Assembly (NCBI RefSeq): GCF_900454835.1
Contig: NZ_UGTM01000002.1
Location: forward strand, 434,001 to 498,000
From: Prevotella denticola
GTDB lineage: Bacteria; Bacteroidota; Bacteroidia; Bacteroidales; Bacteroidaceae
Direction of reading: 5' to 3'
Length of the DNA: 64,000 nucleotides
A model generated the notes under the pieces. That model was not told the origin of the DNA. It did no database searches and saw nothing but the letters and a program-made list of their open reading frames with translations. This document shows, in pieces, positions 7,571 through 17,616 of this stretch. Both the position numbers and the translations under genes were made by a program. Position 1 is the stretch's first letter. Every line of letters begins with the position of its first letter.

Positions 7571-10500
7571 ATGTCCAAAAACCTAAACCGGATGAAAATC
7601 TTTAAGGAAACAAAGCAGAAGCATCTGTATTTCTCGGCTGCCTTTGCTTTTTCGCTGGCACTGGCTCCCGCCGGTGCCTATGCAGGGTCGAACGCCAGAG
7701 CTGCCGCGGTACAGGCCGTGCAGCAGAACGGCAACCACAAAGTGACGGGCCGTGTCGTCGATTCGACCGGTGAACCGCTGATCGGCGCCACCGTCCTCGT
7801 CGAGGGTACCACGAACGGTACCGTCACCGACATCGACGGCAACTTCACCATCAACACCCCCTCGAATGCGAAGCTCGTCTTCTCTTACATCGGCTATGTC
7901 GGCCAGTCGGTTGCCGTCAACGGCAAGAACACCATCGACGTGACGCTGAAGGAAGAGAGCAGCCTTTTGAAGGAGGTCGTCGTGACGGCCATGGGTATCC
8001 AGCGCAAGGAAGAGTCGCTGACATACGCCACGCAGAAAGTGAAGGCGGAAGACCTCATGAAGGTTCAGGACCCGAACGTTGCCAATTCCCTTGAGGGCAA
8101 GGTGTCCGGTCTGACGATTACGCCGAGTGCCGGCGGTGCCGGCGGTTCGACGAAGATTGTTCTCCGCGGTGCCAAATCCATTCTGGGCAGCAGCTCGCCG
8201 CTGATTGTCGTCGACGGTGTACCGATGACCAACGATGCCCGCGGCAAGCGCGACATGGCTGGCGAAGGCTTTACGTATGCCGGTATGTCCGAGGGTTCCG
8301 ATCCGCTGTCGCTGATCAACCCTGACGACATCGAGTCGATCAATGTCCTCAAGGGTGCCAATGCGGCGGCCCTTTACGGTTCTGTTGCTGCCAACGGTGT
8401 CGTGATGATTACCACCAAGCGGGGGCGCGAGGGCAAGCTCGACATCAACGTCACATCGAACATCACCTTCGACTCGCCTTTGCTGACACCGAAGATACAG
8501 AACACATACGGTGCCACGATGAACGGCAACACCATCCAGGCTGACGGATGGGGACCGAAGATCGGCTCGCTGGCCGACAACCAGCTGACGATGAGTTCCC
8601 CGCTGAACTCCACCAACTTCCAGTCGGGGGCGATGCATGACATTCATCTGCGCAACCATGCCCAGGACGACGTGAAAGACTTCTTCCGTACGGGTGTGAC
8701 GACCAACAACTCCCTGTCGCTTTCCGGCGGTACAGAGAAGATGACGACTTACTTCTCCATGGCGAACAGCCATTCTACAGGTCTGCTGCGCAACAACAAC
8801 TATAACCGCAACACCTTCAGCCTGCGCCAGAGCTACCGTTTCTTCAACCGTCTGAAAGTGGACCTGTCGCTGAACTATGCGCAGACCATCACGCGCAACC
8901 GTCCGGGCGGCGGTACGGTGGGCAATCCGCTTTACCACCTCTACCTCACGCCCCGCAACGTCGACATGGACTACTACCGCAACAACTACGTCACACAGGA
9001 TGGCAAGTGGCTCAGCGGTCCGCAGAACTACTACGAGCTGTCCGGGGGAAACTACAGCTATACGACAGACCAGGCGAAGCTCCAGGGGCCGCGTCAGAAC
9101 TGGGCGTTCATGAACGCTGCCAACAACAACCCCTACTGGCTCATCAACATGAACCAGAGCAAGCAGAAGGAGGACCGCATCTGGGGTACCATCTCGGGGA
9201 ACGTAGACATCTACGACGGGCTTTCCTTCCAGGCACGTATCAATTATGATCACACCCGCTACAAGTCGACGAGCAAGCGTTACGCCACGACCTTCCTCCC
9301 GGCATCCATGGAGGACTACGGCCGCTTCTGGGATTCAGACTCGAAGACGACGGAGATCTACATCGACTACCTGCTCAACTACAACAAGACTTTCGGCGAC
9401 TTCGACCTCTCAGCGACAGCCGGATGGGTGGGACATACCATCAAGGGTGAATACAAGGGGACGGATGTCATCGCTACCTATTATGACCGTACGCTGCAGA
9501 AGCTGCCTACGAAGGTGAACTACTTTGACACCAGTGCCGGCGGCATGGGCGCGACGTCAAGCTCGAAGTCGTCGAACTGGGACCGTGCATGGCTCGCTAC
9601 GGCGCAGATGGGATGGAAGGATATGGTGTTCGTCGATGCTTCCTACCGCCGCGACTGGTACCGTCCGTTCCGTTACTTCAAGCTCAGCGGCATTTCCAAT
9701 ACCGACAACTACGGCTATTTCGGCATCGGCGCCAACGCCATCCTGAGCAAGCTCCTCAAGCTCCCCGAGCCGGTCAACTACCTGAAGTACCGTGCCTCCT
9801 ACTCCGAGGTGGGTAACTCCATCCCCAACATCGCCTACAACGCCGTGAGCACGAACCTGCAGACCGGTGCCATCAACGGCAGCAACTATGCGCAGTTCGT
9901 CGATCCGCGGCCGGAGAAGACCCGCTCTTTCGAGACAGGTGTAGAGAGCCTCTGGTTCAACAACCGGCTGAGCTTCGACCTCACCTATTACAACGCTACC
10001 ATGAGCCACCTCTACATGACGGCGGCGACGGGTACAGGTCTGACGAAGAACATGAACTCTGCCAAGGTGCGCAACCAGGGCATCGAGATGACCCTCGGCT
10101 ACGACTTCAAGCCGGTTAGCTGGCTGCGCTGGCGCACATCGTTCAACCTCTCCTACAACAAGAACAAGATTCTCAAGACCGCCTACGACGAGCAGGGCAA
10201 GGAACGGCTCATCGAGCAGAAGGTCGGCGGTGTACACGTGAAGTACATGGAAGGCGGTTCGATCGGCGATATGTACGTGCCCGACTTCGACCGTGACGAA
10301 AACGGACACATCAAGCTCAATTCGCTTGGTCAGCCGCAGTTCGACAAGAGCGGAAAGCTGAAGTACATCGGCAACATGAACGCCAACTGGCAGATGGGAT
10401 GGAGCAACACCTTCACCTGGAAGGACCTCTCGCTGTCGTTCCTCATCAACGGACGCATCGGCGGCAAGGTCATCAGCCTTACGGAGCAGCAGCTCGACTA

Positions 10501-10918
10501 CTACGGCTACTCGCAGCGTTCGGCAGATGCGCGCCTCGAGGCGGAGAAGAACAACATCGTCGCAAAGGACTACGGCAATGTCCCGGGCATGATGCTGCCT
10601 GACGGCAGCGGGCGCATTGTTCCCGTGCAGTCATACTATCAGGCAATCGGATCGGCAGACAGTCCCGCAGACTACGTCTACAACGCAACGAACTTCCGTA
10701 TGCGCGAGCTGTCGCTGGGCTACACCTTCCGCAACCTCTTCGGCATGAACCGCAACCTCGCACTGTCGTTCATCGCCCGCAACCTGTTCTTCATCTACAA
10801 GGACGCACCGACCGATCCGGACGTTTCTCTCTCGACAACCAACGGACTGGGAGCCTTCGAGCTGTTCAACACGCCGTCGACCCGCTCCTACGGTTTCTCC
10901 TTGAAAATGAATTTCTAA
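7571..10918 (+). CDS. SusC/RagA-family TonB-dependent outer-membrane transporter
   Basis: 1115 aa. A signal sequence is present (YFSAAFAFSLALAPAGAYAG), followed by a carboxypeptidase-regulatory-like domain (about 57-135, VTGRVVDSTGEPLIGATVLV). The plug domain starts near LKEVVVTAMG and contains the SusC signature SPLIVVDGVPM. A large beta-barrel ends in the aromatic terminus SLKMNF. SusC proteins import oligosaccharides across the outer membrane using TonB energy, capped by a SusD lipoprotein. Here SusD follows after 25 nt and a secreted GH85 endoglycosidase comes next, so the cargo is probably released N-glycan. A second start codon at 7592 (MKIFKETK) would give a more normal signal peptide. 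Confidence 0.95.
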   Translation: MSKNLNRMKIFKETKQKHLYFSAAFAFSLALAPAGAYAGSNARAAAVQAVQQNGNHKVTGRVVDSTGEPLIGATVLVEGTTNGTVTDIDGNFTINTPSNAKLVFSYIGYVGQSVAVNGKNTIDVTLKEESSLLKEVVVTAMGIQRKEESLTYATQKVKAEDLMKVQDPNVANSLEGKVSGLTITPSAGGAGGSTKIVLRGAKSILGSSSPLIVVDGVPMTNDARGKRDMAGEGFTYAGMSEGSDPLSLINPDDIESINVLKGANAAALYGSVAANGVVMITTKRGREGKLDINVTSNITFDSPLLTPKIQNTYGATMNGNTIQADGWGPKIGSLADNQLTMSSPLNSTNFQSGAMHDIHLRNHAQDDVKDFFRTGVTTNNSLSLSGGTEKMTTYFSMANSHSTGLLRNNNYNRNTFSLRQSYRFFNRLKVDLSLNYAQTITRNRPGGGTVGNPLYHLYLTPRNVDMDYYRNNYVTQDGKWLSGPQNYYELSGGNYSYTTDQAKLQGPRQNWAFMNAANNNPYWLINMNQSKQKEDRIWGTISGNVDIYDGLSFQARINYDHTRYKSTSKRYATTFLPASMEDYGRFWDSDSKTTEIYIDYLLNYNKTFGDFDLSATAGWVGHTIKGEYKGTDVIATYYDRTLQKLPTKVNYFDTSAGGMGATSSSKSSNWDRAWLATAQMGWKDMVFVDASYRRDWYRPFRYFKLSGISNTDNYGYFGIGANAILSKLLKLPEPVNYLKYRASYSEVGNSIPNIAYNAVSTNLQTGAINGSNYAQFVDPRPEKTRSFETGVESLWFNNRLSFDLTYYNATMSHLYMTAATGTGLTKNMNSAKVRNQGIEMTLGYDFKPVSWLRWRTSFNLSYNKNKILKTAYDEQGKERLIEQKVGGVHVKYMEGGSIGDMYVPDFDRDENGHIKLNSLGQPQFDKSGKLKYIGNMNANWQMGWSNTFTWKDLSLSFLINGRIGGKVISLTEQQLDYYGYSQRSADARLEAEKNNIVAKDYGNVPGMMLPDGSGRIVPVQSYYQAIGSADSPADYVYNATNFRMRELSLGYTFRNLFGMNRNLALSFIARNLFFIYKDAPTDPDVSLSTTNGLGAFELFNTPSTRSYGFSLKMNF

Positions 10919-10943
10919 ACCCAACGATTAAAACCTAACGACA

Positions 10944-12761
10944 ATGAAACTGAAAAATATAGGAACAGTCCTGGTTCTCTCTGTTGCCGGACTGACACTG
11001 AACTCCTGCCTGGACTTCGATGTCACGGGTGCCGAGTTCAACCAGACGACACAGAATGAAAAGAAGGTGGTACGGCAGGGGAAGGTCGACTCCATCAACT
11101 ACCGTATCAACATTACTGAAGCTGAATTTGATGCGGCATACGCTAAAATAGAGACCAATCTCAAGACAGCTCTCGGCGGTGTATATGCGACTCGGGGCGG
11201 AAAGAATGGAGAACCCCCTGTTGCGCATCAGTATCAGTATCTGTCTACATTCTATCAGGATGCCTTCGCACAGTACGGTGTCATCCCTCATGTCAATTAT
11301 CCCTACTCCGGTATCAACATCGTGTCCTCTTCGGCCATCGACCTGAAGGCTTACGGTGGTGCATACGGGTCTTATCAGACCGTGACCAAGGCAATGGTGC
11401 CCTTGCTGAATATGGCGGAAGTTGATTCACTGCCAGAGGTGAAAGCTACCTACCTGCTCTTCCTCGACTTTGCAAGCATCGAGTGTGCGGACAACTACGG
11501 CCCGATGCCTTACCAGGACCTGAAGACGAACAAGCAGGAACGTCCTTTCACATACGACGATGTGGAGACGATCTACAGTACGGTAGAGGCTAATCTTGAC
11601 AGCATTGTGAAATGTTACGATTATTATCAGGCCAACCGCCCGCAGTGGTATAAGGAGAAAATTCAGCGTGCCCTGACCGATTACACCAAATGTAATGTTT
11701 CAGCTGACAGGGGAGGATTTAAGGATATGGACATCCTGAAGCGTTTTGCCAATTCGCTGAAACTCCGCATGGCGATGCACATCGTCAAGGTGAATCCGTC
11801 GAAAGCAAAGCAGTGGGCCGAGGAGGCTGTAGCAAGTGGTGTCATCGAGACTGAAGAGCAGGAAGTCTGCTTCCTCACAGCCAGCACTGGCAAGAACAAT
11901 CCGCTGGTAGAACTTTGGAATTCATGGAATGATATGCGTATGGGTGCTGGATTTGAACAGGTGCTCAGGGCTTACAATCATCCTTTCCTTGAAACGCTCT
12001 TTGAGAAAAACGACTTTATCCGCTCATCGAAAGGGGAAGACAAGAATCTGAATGCTGGTGAAAAGGTATGCGGAATCCTTGCCGGAGCACATGTCGGGCA
12101 GGAACAGGGAAGCACATCAAATCCTTACAACGGATTTTCAAAGCTCATCAACCGTACGATGAACAATGCACCGCTTTACCTGATGAAGCTCTCCGAAGTC
12201 TGCTTCCTCCGTGCCGAAGGTGCCGTGAGAGGCTGGAGCATGGGGGGCTCTGCCCAGCAGTTCTATGAGCAGGGTATCCGCGAGGGGAACTTTATGGACC
12301 GTCAGAGCCAGCGTCGTCCCTACAAGGGAAAGTATGAGGCGGCTATGGATGCTTACCTGAAGATGGAGAAGGCCATTCCGTTCACTTATGTTGATCCGAC
12401 AGGCAACGATGCTGACCGTGTAAGCGAAATCACCGTCGGTGTGAAGTGGAATGAAAGCGATGCACCGGAGGTGAAGCTGGAGAAGATCATCACCCAGAAG
12501 TACATTGCAGGTTTCCCCAACAGCCTTGAGGCATGGGTCGACCTCCGCCGCACCGGCTATCCGCGTTTGTTCAAGATGTTGAACGTACAGGATGGTGACG
12601 GCTCTCTGAAGGAGGGCGACATCGTACGCCGTCTTCCGTTCCCCGACACCTCCGACCCTGCTACGCTCAAGGACGTTGAGGCTACGGGCATGAAGGCGCT
12701 TGGCGGTGCCGATAAGGAAGGAACACGCCTTTGGTGGGATGTCGAGAAGCCGAACTTCTAA
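10944..12761 (+). CDS. SusD/RagB-family glycan-binding lipoprotein
   Basis: 605 aa with a lipoprotein signal peptide ending in the lipobox LNSC (Cys about residue 22). It resembles the divergent SusD-like group: helical, TPR-like body with an N-terminal region rich in Tyr/Asn and the C-terminal GFPNSLEAWVDLRRTGYPRLF block typical of the SusD fold. It is surface-exposed, binds glycan and acts as the lid of the SusC transporter encoded 25 nt upstream. A long hairpin separates it from the GH85 gene. Confidence 0.9.
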   Translation: MKLKNIGTVLVLSVAGLTLNSCLDFDVTGAEFNQTTQNEKKVVRQGKVDSINYRINITEAEFDAAYAKIETNLKTALGGVYATRGGKNGEPPVAHQYQYLSTFYQDAFAQYGVIPHVNYPYSGINIVSSSAIDLKAYGGAYGSYQTVTKAMVPLLNMAEVDSLPEVKATYLLFLDFASIECADNYGPMPYQDLKTNKQERPFTYDDVETIYSTVEANLDSIVKCYDYYQANRPQWYKEKIQRALTDYTKCNVSADRGGFKDMDILKRFANSLKLRMAMHIVKVNPSKAKQWAEEAVASGVIETEEQEVCFLTASTGKNNPLVELWNSWNDMRMGAGFEQVLRAYNHPFLETLFEKNDFIRSSKGEDKNLNAGEKVCGILAGAHVGQEQGSTSNPYNGFSKLINRTMNNAPLYLMKLSEVCFLRAEGAVRGWSMGGSAQQFYEQGIREGNFMDRQSQRRPYKGKYEAAMDAYLKMEKAIPFTYVDPTGNDADRVSEITVGVKWNESDAPEVKLEKIITQKYIAGFPNSLEAWVDLRRTGYPRLFKMLNVQDGDGSLKEGDIVRRLPFPDTSDPATLKDVEATGMKALGGADKEGTRLWWDVEKPNF

Positions 12762-12790
12762 CTCCTTGCAACACTGAACATCAAATATCC

Positions 12791-12872
12791 AATCGGTAAG
12801 GACAGACACCTTCGTCAGTCTGTAACGAACAGATAGCTCCTGTACAGACACCGGCATCTGTCCTTGCCGATT
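12791..12872 (+). promoter_or_regulatory. Long imperfect hairpin between susD-like and GH85 genes
   Basis: Arms 12791-12806 (AATCGGTAAGGACAGA) and 12857-12872 (TCTGTCCTTGCCGATT) pair over 16 bp with one G-T wobble, enclosing about 50 nt that can form a smaller inner stem (CAGTCTG with CAGATAG-like sequence). There is no strong T tract after it. It may be a weak terminator, an mRNA stabiliser or a processing site adjusting enzyme versus transporter levels. Confidence 0.6.
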
Positions 12873-12976
12873 CCTTTCTGTCGGCTTATGTGAAAGCGGA
12901 GGCAGCCACGTCTCAGTCCGACTTTAAGCATTGACAAAACCTAATTTTTAATTATAACCCAACTAAAATCATTAAG

Positions 12977-15900
12977 ATGAAAAAGAAATCTACTTTAGCC
13001 GCACTGCTTCTTACAGCACTGCTGAGTGGGAGTCCTGCATCAGTCATGGCGCAGAACTACAACTTCGGGCAGCTGAACTGGAAGAAGATGGTAGACCTGT
13101 TCGCAACAGCCCTGCAGCATGGCAAGAACTTCCCGACCGACGAGGAGATTGCTACTGAAATGGGCATGACGACTACAGACCTGTCTTTTATCAAGTCACA
13201 CGTACAGCGTCGTGACATTCTTGATCAGAAAGGACGTCTTATCAAGAACACTTACGCTGACCGCCGTGTATGGATGAACCTGCCGATGGGCAGCGGATCG
13301 GGTGGCGACGCCGGCTATCCTACAGGGGTGTGGCACAACGACGTGTTCTCTCTCTGGAACTATACAGCCCTGTGGGGCAGCTGGAACCACAGCGTAGCAC
13401 AGATTCCCGGTGCGTGGACGGATGCCGCACACAAGAACGGATGTGACATCCTGGGTGGAACCATCTTCTTCGATGGCGCTTCTTCTGCCGGGGCATACAA
13501 CGACTGGATTACTTATGCAGGAGCAACAACAAGCGATCCGAAGCTGGCATACGATAACTATATGTATGTTAAGCCTCTGATTCACATGCTGATGTATTTC
13601 GGTATGGATGGTGTAAACATCAACTGGGAGTATAAGACTGGTACTGTCGGAAATTACAAAGGCTTCCACAAGGCACTGTACAAATATGCAAAGCAGGTGG
13701 GCTTCGACGGTTTCCATCTGGGCCTCTACGGCAGTTCGTCACAGCTGACAGCGGCTCAGGCCCCAGATTGGTATGCAGATTCTGATGGACAGATCTCCGA
13801 CCTGATGCTGAACTATCGTGGTGAAGATGGAGCTGAAAACTCCGTACAGAATGCCAAACAGGCAAACAGCAAGCTGGGCGCAAAAGGGCTCTGGCAAGGC
13901 TTCTGGATTGTAAGTTTCAACCAGGACTGGGAGAGTATGGCTGATAAGGAGGCGCAGGAACTGAACATCTGTCTCTGGGGCGAACACAAAGACAGCCGTT
14001 TCTGGAGCTACAACAGCGGATCCAGCACCATGGAACAGCAGGATCACTACCAGCAGTTCCTTGAGCGCACCTTCAGCGGCGGCAATCGCAACCCGCTGAA
14101 CAAGGTAGGATTGAGCTATTCCAACGCCAAGATGGAGTGGGCCGGTGATACACCTCCTATGTCCAACTGGAAAGGCTTTGCCGACATGGTTCCAGAGCGT
14201 TCTACCGTCAAGGGCAGCTTCCCGTTTGCGACCAACTTCTGTCTGGGTAACGGCGACCGTTACAATTACCGTGGCAAGAAAGTTTCAGGTGCATGGTATA
14301 ATATGTCTGCACAGGACATCGTACCTACCTATCGCTGGCTGGTACTCAAAGCCAACGAAAAAGTCAGTGATGCTGCACAGATCAGTAAGGACGTTACACC
14401 TTCATTCACCCATGAGGATGCCTTTACCGGCGGCACCTGTCTCCGTCTGAAGGCGACGGGCTCTACGGCCTCCGACATCGTGCTCTACCGCACGGACCTT
14501 ACCACCAACGGCGCAAAGCCTTATGCACTCGTGGCTACCAAGAAGAACGGCGAGAAGAACGGACAGCTGAAGCTCATCCTCTTCACCGGCGGTCAGTGGA
14601 AGGCATACGACATACCGCAGAACGGTGGCAACAGCTGGAAGGAGCACCGGATCAGCCTCGAGGGTCTTGCCCATGGAAGCAAGGTCGAGTATGTCGGTCT
14701 CCGTGTGGAGAATGCCGAGAATGGTTTCGATGCGTATGTAGGTGAGCTGCAGCTCAATGACGGAAACACAGCGAAATCTGATGAAGTACAGAACGTAGAC
14801 GTTACGACTACCTCTACGCTCGTTGAGAACGGCACTACAACTGTTGACCTGAAGATGGCATGGGGTGTAAACCATGTGGCCAATGAATACGGTGTGGTAT
14901 ATAACAAGGATGCCAACATCGACCACTTCGAGGTTATCTACCGTGCATCAGATACCAATGACGCCAATGTCGTTGAAGTGGGACGCACCTCACAGTGGGC
15001 AGCATTCATCCCTGCACTGGACATAACAGGGGCTAAGAAACCTCAGGTGGCTGTCGTAGCGGTATCAACCGACCTCAAAACCGTTACCAAGCCGGAATGG
15101 CATGACATCAAGACCAGCAGTGAGGCGGGTGCGAAAGATCCGTTCGGCTCTTACGGACAGTCCTTCCTCGATACCAATGCGGAAGGCTACAACAATGCTG
15201 TCCGCTTGCGCGGCGTTGAACGTTTCACCGTCAAGGGAACACCTGATGGCGACTATAAGTATGAGCTTCCTTATGCGGATTACCTCAAAGACAACAGTCC
15301 TAATGGCGTTAAGAACAGTGCCCGTTTCCTGAACTACCACCATGCTGACAAGACTCTTAAGGTAAAGCAGGGTGAAACCTATGAGTTTACCCTCAAGGGT
15401 TTTGATGCCCAGGTGGTTACTACCGGCACCAAGGACGACTGCCGTTACTGCTTCGTAGGCGGCTGGATGGACTTTGACGGCAGCGGTACTTTCAACTACG
15501 GAAAGGGCGTTGTTGAGCAGCCATTCTGGAAGGACAATGGTTTCTACTCTTATGCTGACGGCACTTCCTATGCGAACGATCCTGACAAGGATCAGTCTAC
15601 CTATCCTCTGGATGACAACACCAAGGACGGTACGGAGGCCTATGGCGAGCGTGTGTTCCGTGCCGGAACGCTCCGCAAGGGCAATCCTTGTCTGGTAAAG
15701 GGCGACGGTCTCAAGGGAACTATCTTTATTCCTGAAGATGCTCACGTAGGCAAGAGCCGTCTGCGCATCGTCTACTCTGATGCATGGTTTGCTGGTGCTT
15801 TCGGTCCTGGTTCCAAGACGAACAAGGGCTACACACTTGATATTGATGTAGATATTGTAGGAGACAACCAGCCGGGCCGTACGTATGTCGACAAGCATGA

Positions 15901-16162
15901 TGTAGGCAATCCCGACAACTGGACGATTGTGACAGCGGTTGACAAGGTTGCCAATGTGACAGGTGTTCCTTCTGTCCAGGTGGTTAATGGCAAGCTGGTG
16001 TTTGAGAACACCTCTAAGGCTGAAATTTACACGGTTGACGGCAGACTTGTACAGAGTATTGTCGCACCTGTCACGGCAGAGTTGCACACGGCAAATAAGA
16101 CAGTTCTCATTGTGAAGCTGCATAATAACAAGACCGTCAAGAGCGTGAAAGTTGTACTATAG
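12977..16162 (+). CDS. Secreted GH85 endo-beta-N-acetylglucosaminidase with T9SS tail
   Basis: 1061 aa with a signal peptide (MKKKSTLAALLLTALLSGS...VMA). Residues about 90-480 are a GH85 catalytic domain. MYFGMDGVNINWEY holds the Asn-x-Glu pair (N216, E218) that in this family orients the substrate acetamide and acts as general acid. FCLGNGDRYNYRGKKV and QDIVPTYRWLV are further family landmarks. GH85 enzymes cleave the chitobiose core of N-glycans. A GEVED-like segment (GWMDFDGSGTFNYGKG) lies around 830. The last ~60 residues (YTVDGRLVQSIVAP ... SVKVVL) resemble a type A type IX secretion sorting domain, predicting export and surface attachment or release. Last gene of the SusC/SusD locus; followed by a terminator. 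Confidence 0.9.
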   Translation: MKKKSTLAALLLTALLSGSPASVMAQNYNFGQLNWKKMVDLFATALQHGKNFPTDEEIATEMGMTTTDLSFIKSHVQRRDILDQKGRLIKNTYADRRVWMNLPMGSGSGGDAGYPTGVWHNDVFSLWNYTALWGSWNHSVAQIPGAWTDAAHKNGCDILGGTIFFDGASSAGAYNDWITYAGATTSDPKLAYDNYMYVKPLIHMLMYFGMDGVNINWEYKTGTVGNYKGFHKALYKYAKQVGFDGFHLGLYGSSSQLTAAQAPDWYADSDGQISDLMLNYRGEDGAENSVQNAKQANSKLGAKGLWQGFWIVSFNQDWESMADKEAQELNICLWGEHKDSRFWSYNSGSSTMEQQDHYQQFLERTFSGGNRNPLNKVGLSYSNAKMEWAGDTPPMSNWKGFADMVPERSTVKGSFPFATNFCLGNGDRYNYRGKKVSGAWYNMSAQDIVPTYRWLVLKANEKVSDAAQISKDVTPSFTHEDAFTGGTCLRLKATGSTASDIVLYRTDLTTNGAKPYALVATKKNGEKNGQLKLILFTGGQWKAYDIPQNGGNSWKEHRISLEGLAHGSKVEYVGLRVENAENGFDAYVGELQLNDGNTAKSDEVQNVDVTTTSTLVENGTTTVDLKMAWGVNHVANEYGVVYNKDANIDHFEVIYRASDTNDANVVEVGRTSQWAAFIPALDITGAKKPQVAVVAVSTDLKTVTKPEWHDIKTSSEAGAKDPFGSYGQSFLDTNAEGYNNAVRLRGVERFTVKGTPDGDYKYELPYADYLKDNSPNGVKNSARFLNYHHADKTLKVKQGETYEFTLKGFDAQVVTTGTKDDCRYCFVGGWMDFDGSGTFNYGKGVVEQPFWKDNGFYSYADGTSYANDPDKDQSTYPLDDNTKDGTEAYGERVFRAGTLRKGNPCLVKGDGLKGTIFIPEDAHVGKSRLRIVYSDAWFAGAFGPGSKTNKGYTLDIDVDIVGDNQPGRTYVDKHDVGNPDNWTIVTAVDKVANVTGVPSVQVVNGKLVFENTSKAEIYTVDGRLVQSIVAPVTAELHTANKTVLIVKLHNNKTVKSVKVVL

Positions 16163-16284
16163 TATAAAGACGGCTTCCATGTCTCTGCTGACGGAGGCCA
16201 TATTAGAAATTCCTGTTTTCAGGAACTTCTTGGGAGTCGTTCCTTAATTTCTTTAGAGGGAAACAACCCACTAATGAACTTGCC

Positions 16285-16332
16285 GGACCGGGCAAGAGGT
16301 TGCCAGTGCAGCCTCTGTCCGGTCCTTTTTTT
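16285..16332 (+). terminator. Intrinsic terminator of the N-glycan locus
   Basis: GGACCGG (16285-16291) plus an AGAGG extension pairs with CCTCTGTCCGGTCC (ending 16325), with small internal mismatches, and is followed by seven T residues (16326-16332). Confidence 0.85.
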
Positions 16333-16684
16333 GTGCAGAACGGTGCTGGCCTGTTGTCAGTGTAAGTTGAGAATCGGATACGAAGGGAGAGAGTTGATGA
16401 AGGAAAGGGATGGAGTGGGGGAAAAAGAGAGAAAAAGAGGGAAAAAAGAGATAGAAGATGATTGCTGTCCCGTAAACTTTCCTGTATTGAAGTCAGTTAC
16501 AGGTATCTCGTGTGTAAGGACGCATGAATGACACGGTCTTGGTACACCCGTCTATGTGTTGCAGCCTGTCACGTGTTGCGTTGCGGCCCATCACGCAGGG
16601 TGCCCGTCGGTCGGCACCGTCTGTGTTGAGGCCCGGCTCCTTGTAATTATGTTGCTGGTTTTAATGTGTAGAGTGGGCGCGGTG

Positions 16685-16974
16685 TCATGCCGCAGACGGG
16701 ATGCGGTGGCCCTTACGCAGCCGTTTCAGCAGCCACAGGTAGGCGGGGGCGAGGAAGAGGTCGGCCATCATCCATGCCACCGGGTCGGCATAGCAGACAC
16801 CCAGCCACGCCCATGCCGGCACCAGCCAGAGGCTCACGCCGCATTGGCGATCACCTCCTGCTCGCCTCCGTTGACGAAGAGCATCATCATTTCGTCGGCG
16901 AAAGGATAGATGACGGCGACGGTCAGGACGAAGTAGACCATCATGATGCCCATACGAAACAGAGATGTCTGGTC
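16685..16974 (-). pseudogene. MATE-family efflux transporter remnant (C-terminal piece)
   Basis: Minus-strand translation upstream gives MGIMMVYFVLTVAVIYPFAD, continuing EMMMLFVNGGEQEVIANAA and then a stop. Shifting frame continues as SLWLVPAWAWLGVCYADPVA and WMMADLFLAPAYLWLLKRLR, ending with TGA at 16685-16687. This order matches the last helices of MATE (DinF/NorM-like) multidrug transporters. The N-terminal part is absent and a frameshift or deletion separates the two pieces, so it is a decayed gene. The remaining DNA between 16333 and 17037 shows no other gene. Confidence 0.7.
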
Positions 16975-17037
16975 CGGACTATGCGGATAACTGTGGAGAC
17001 AGCCTCGGACAGTCCTGGCCCACCGGCATCGGCCGAT

Positions 17038-17068
17038 TTGGCAGTTCCGAAAGTTTTTCGTAATTTTG
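17038..17068 (+). promoter_or_regulatory. Promoter of the MaoC-like gene
   Basis: TTG (17038-17040, within GATTTGG), a 20-nt spacer and TAATTTTG (17061-17068) fit the Bacteroidetes consensus. The start codon follows 67 nt downstream. Confidence 0.65.
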
Positions 17069-17135
17069 CAGGAAGGAGGAAGGGGGCAAGCAGAGTCTCC
17101 CGCATTCCTCCCATAAACATTTCAAGAAAACAGCA

Positions 17136-17600
17136 ATGGCAAAATTAACAGTAAACAACTATGATGAGCTTGCCGCCCGGCTGGGCGAGAAGCTCGGTGA
17201 GAGCGAATGGCTGCCCGTCGACCAGGAACGGATCAACCTCTTTGCTGACGCGACCCTCGACCACCAGTGGATTCATGTCGATCCGGAACGTGCGAAGGTG
17301 GAGAGTCCCTACAAGAGCACGATAGCCCACGGTTACCTGACTCTCTCACTGCTCCCGCATATGTGGCAGGAGATTATCGAGGTGAAGAACCTCAAGATGA
17401 TGGTCAACTACGGCATGGACAAGATGCGTTTCGGCCGGCCGGTGCTCGTCGGTTCGCGTGTGCGCCTTGTCGCCACCCTTGCCAGCATCGAGAACCTGCG
17501 CGGCATCTGCAAGGCCGGCATCAAGTTCCATATTGAAATCGAAGGAGAACGCAAGCCGGCACTCGAGGGGGTTGCCACCTTCCTTTATTATTTTGAGTAG
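17136..17600 (+). CDS. MaoC-like dehydratase ((R)-enoyl-CoA hydratase fold)
   Basis: 154 aa, the size of single-hotdog MaoC proteins. The signature FADATLDHQWIHVDPERA followed by IAHGYLTLSLLP contains the Asp and His of the hydratase catalytic pair (Asp within ATLDHQ, His in QWIH). Such proteins hydrate trans-2-enoyl-CoA or related thioesters in the cytoplasm; the substrate cannot be told here. It is a single-gene unit with its own promoter, convergent with rpsA and sharing a bidirectional terminator. Confidence 0.88.
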   Translation: MAKLTVNNYDELAARLGEKLGESEWLPVDQERINLFADATLDHQWIHVDPERAKVESPYKSTIAHGYLTLSLLPHMWQEIIEVKNLKMMVNYGMDKMRFGRPVLVGSRVRLVATLASIENLRGICKAGIKFHIEIEGERKPALEGVATFLYYFE

Positions 17601-17616
17601 AGGCGGGGCAGGGAGC

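Noticed and set aside
12777..12900. tRNA or riboswitch in the gap after the first SusD gene
   Set aside because: Only a long hairpin is seen; no cloverleaf, T-loop or known riboswitch core.
16687..17148. Plus-strand open frame of 153 codons before the MaoC-like gene
   Set aside because: Antisense to the MATE remnant and overlapping the maoC promoter; no family features.
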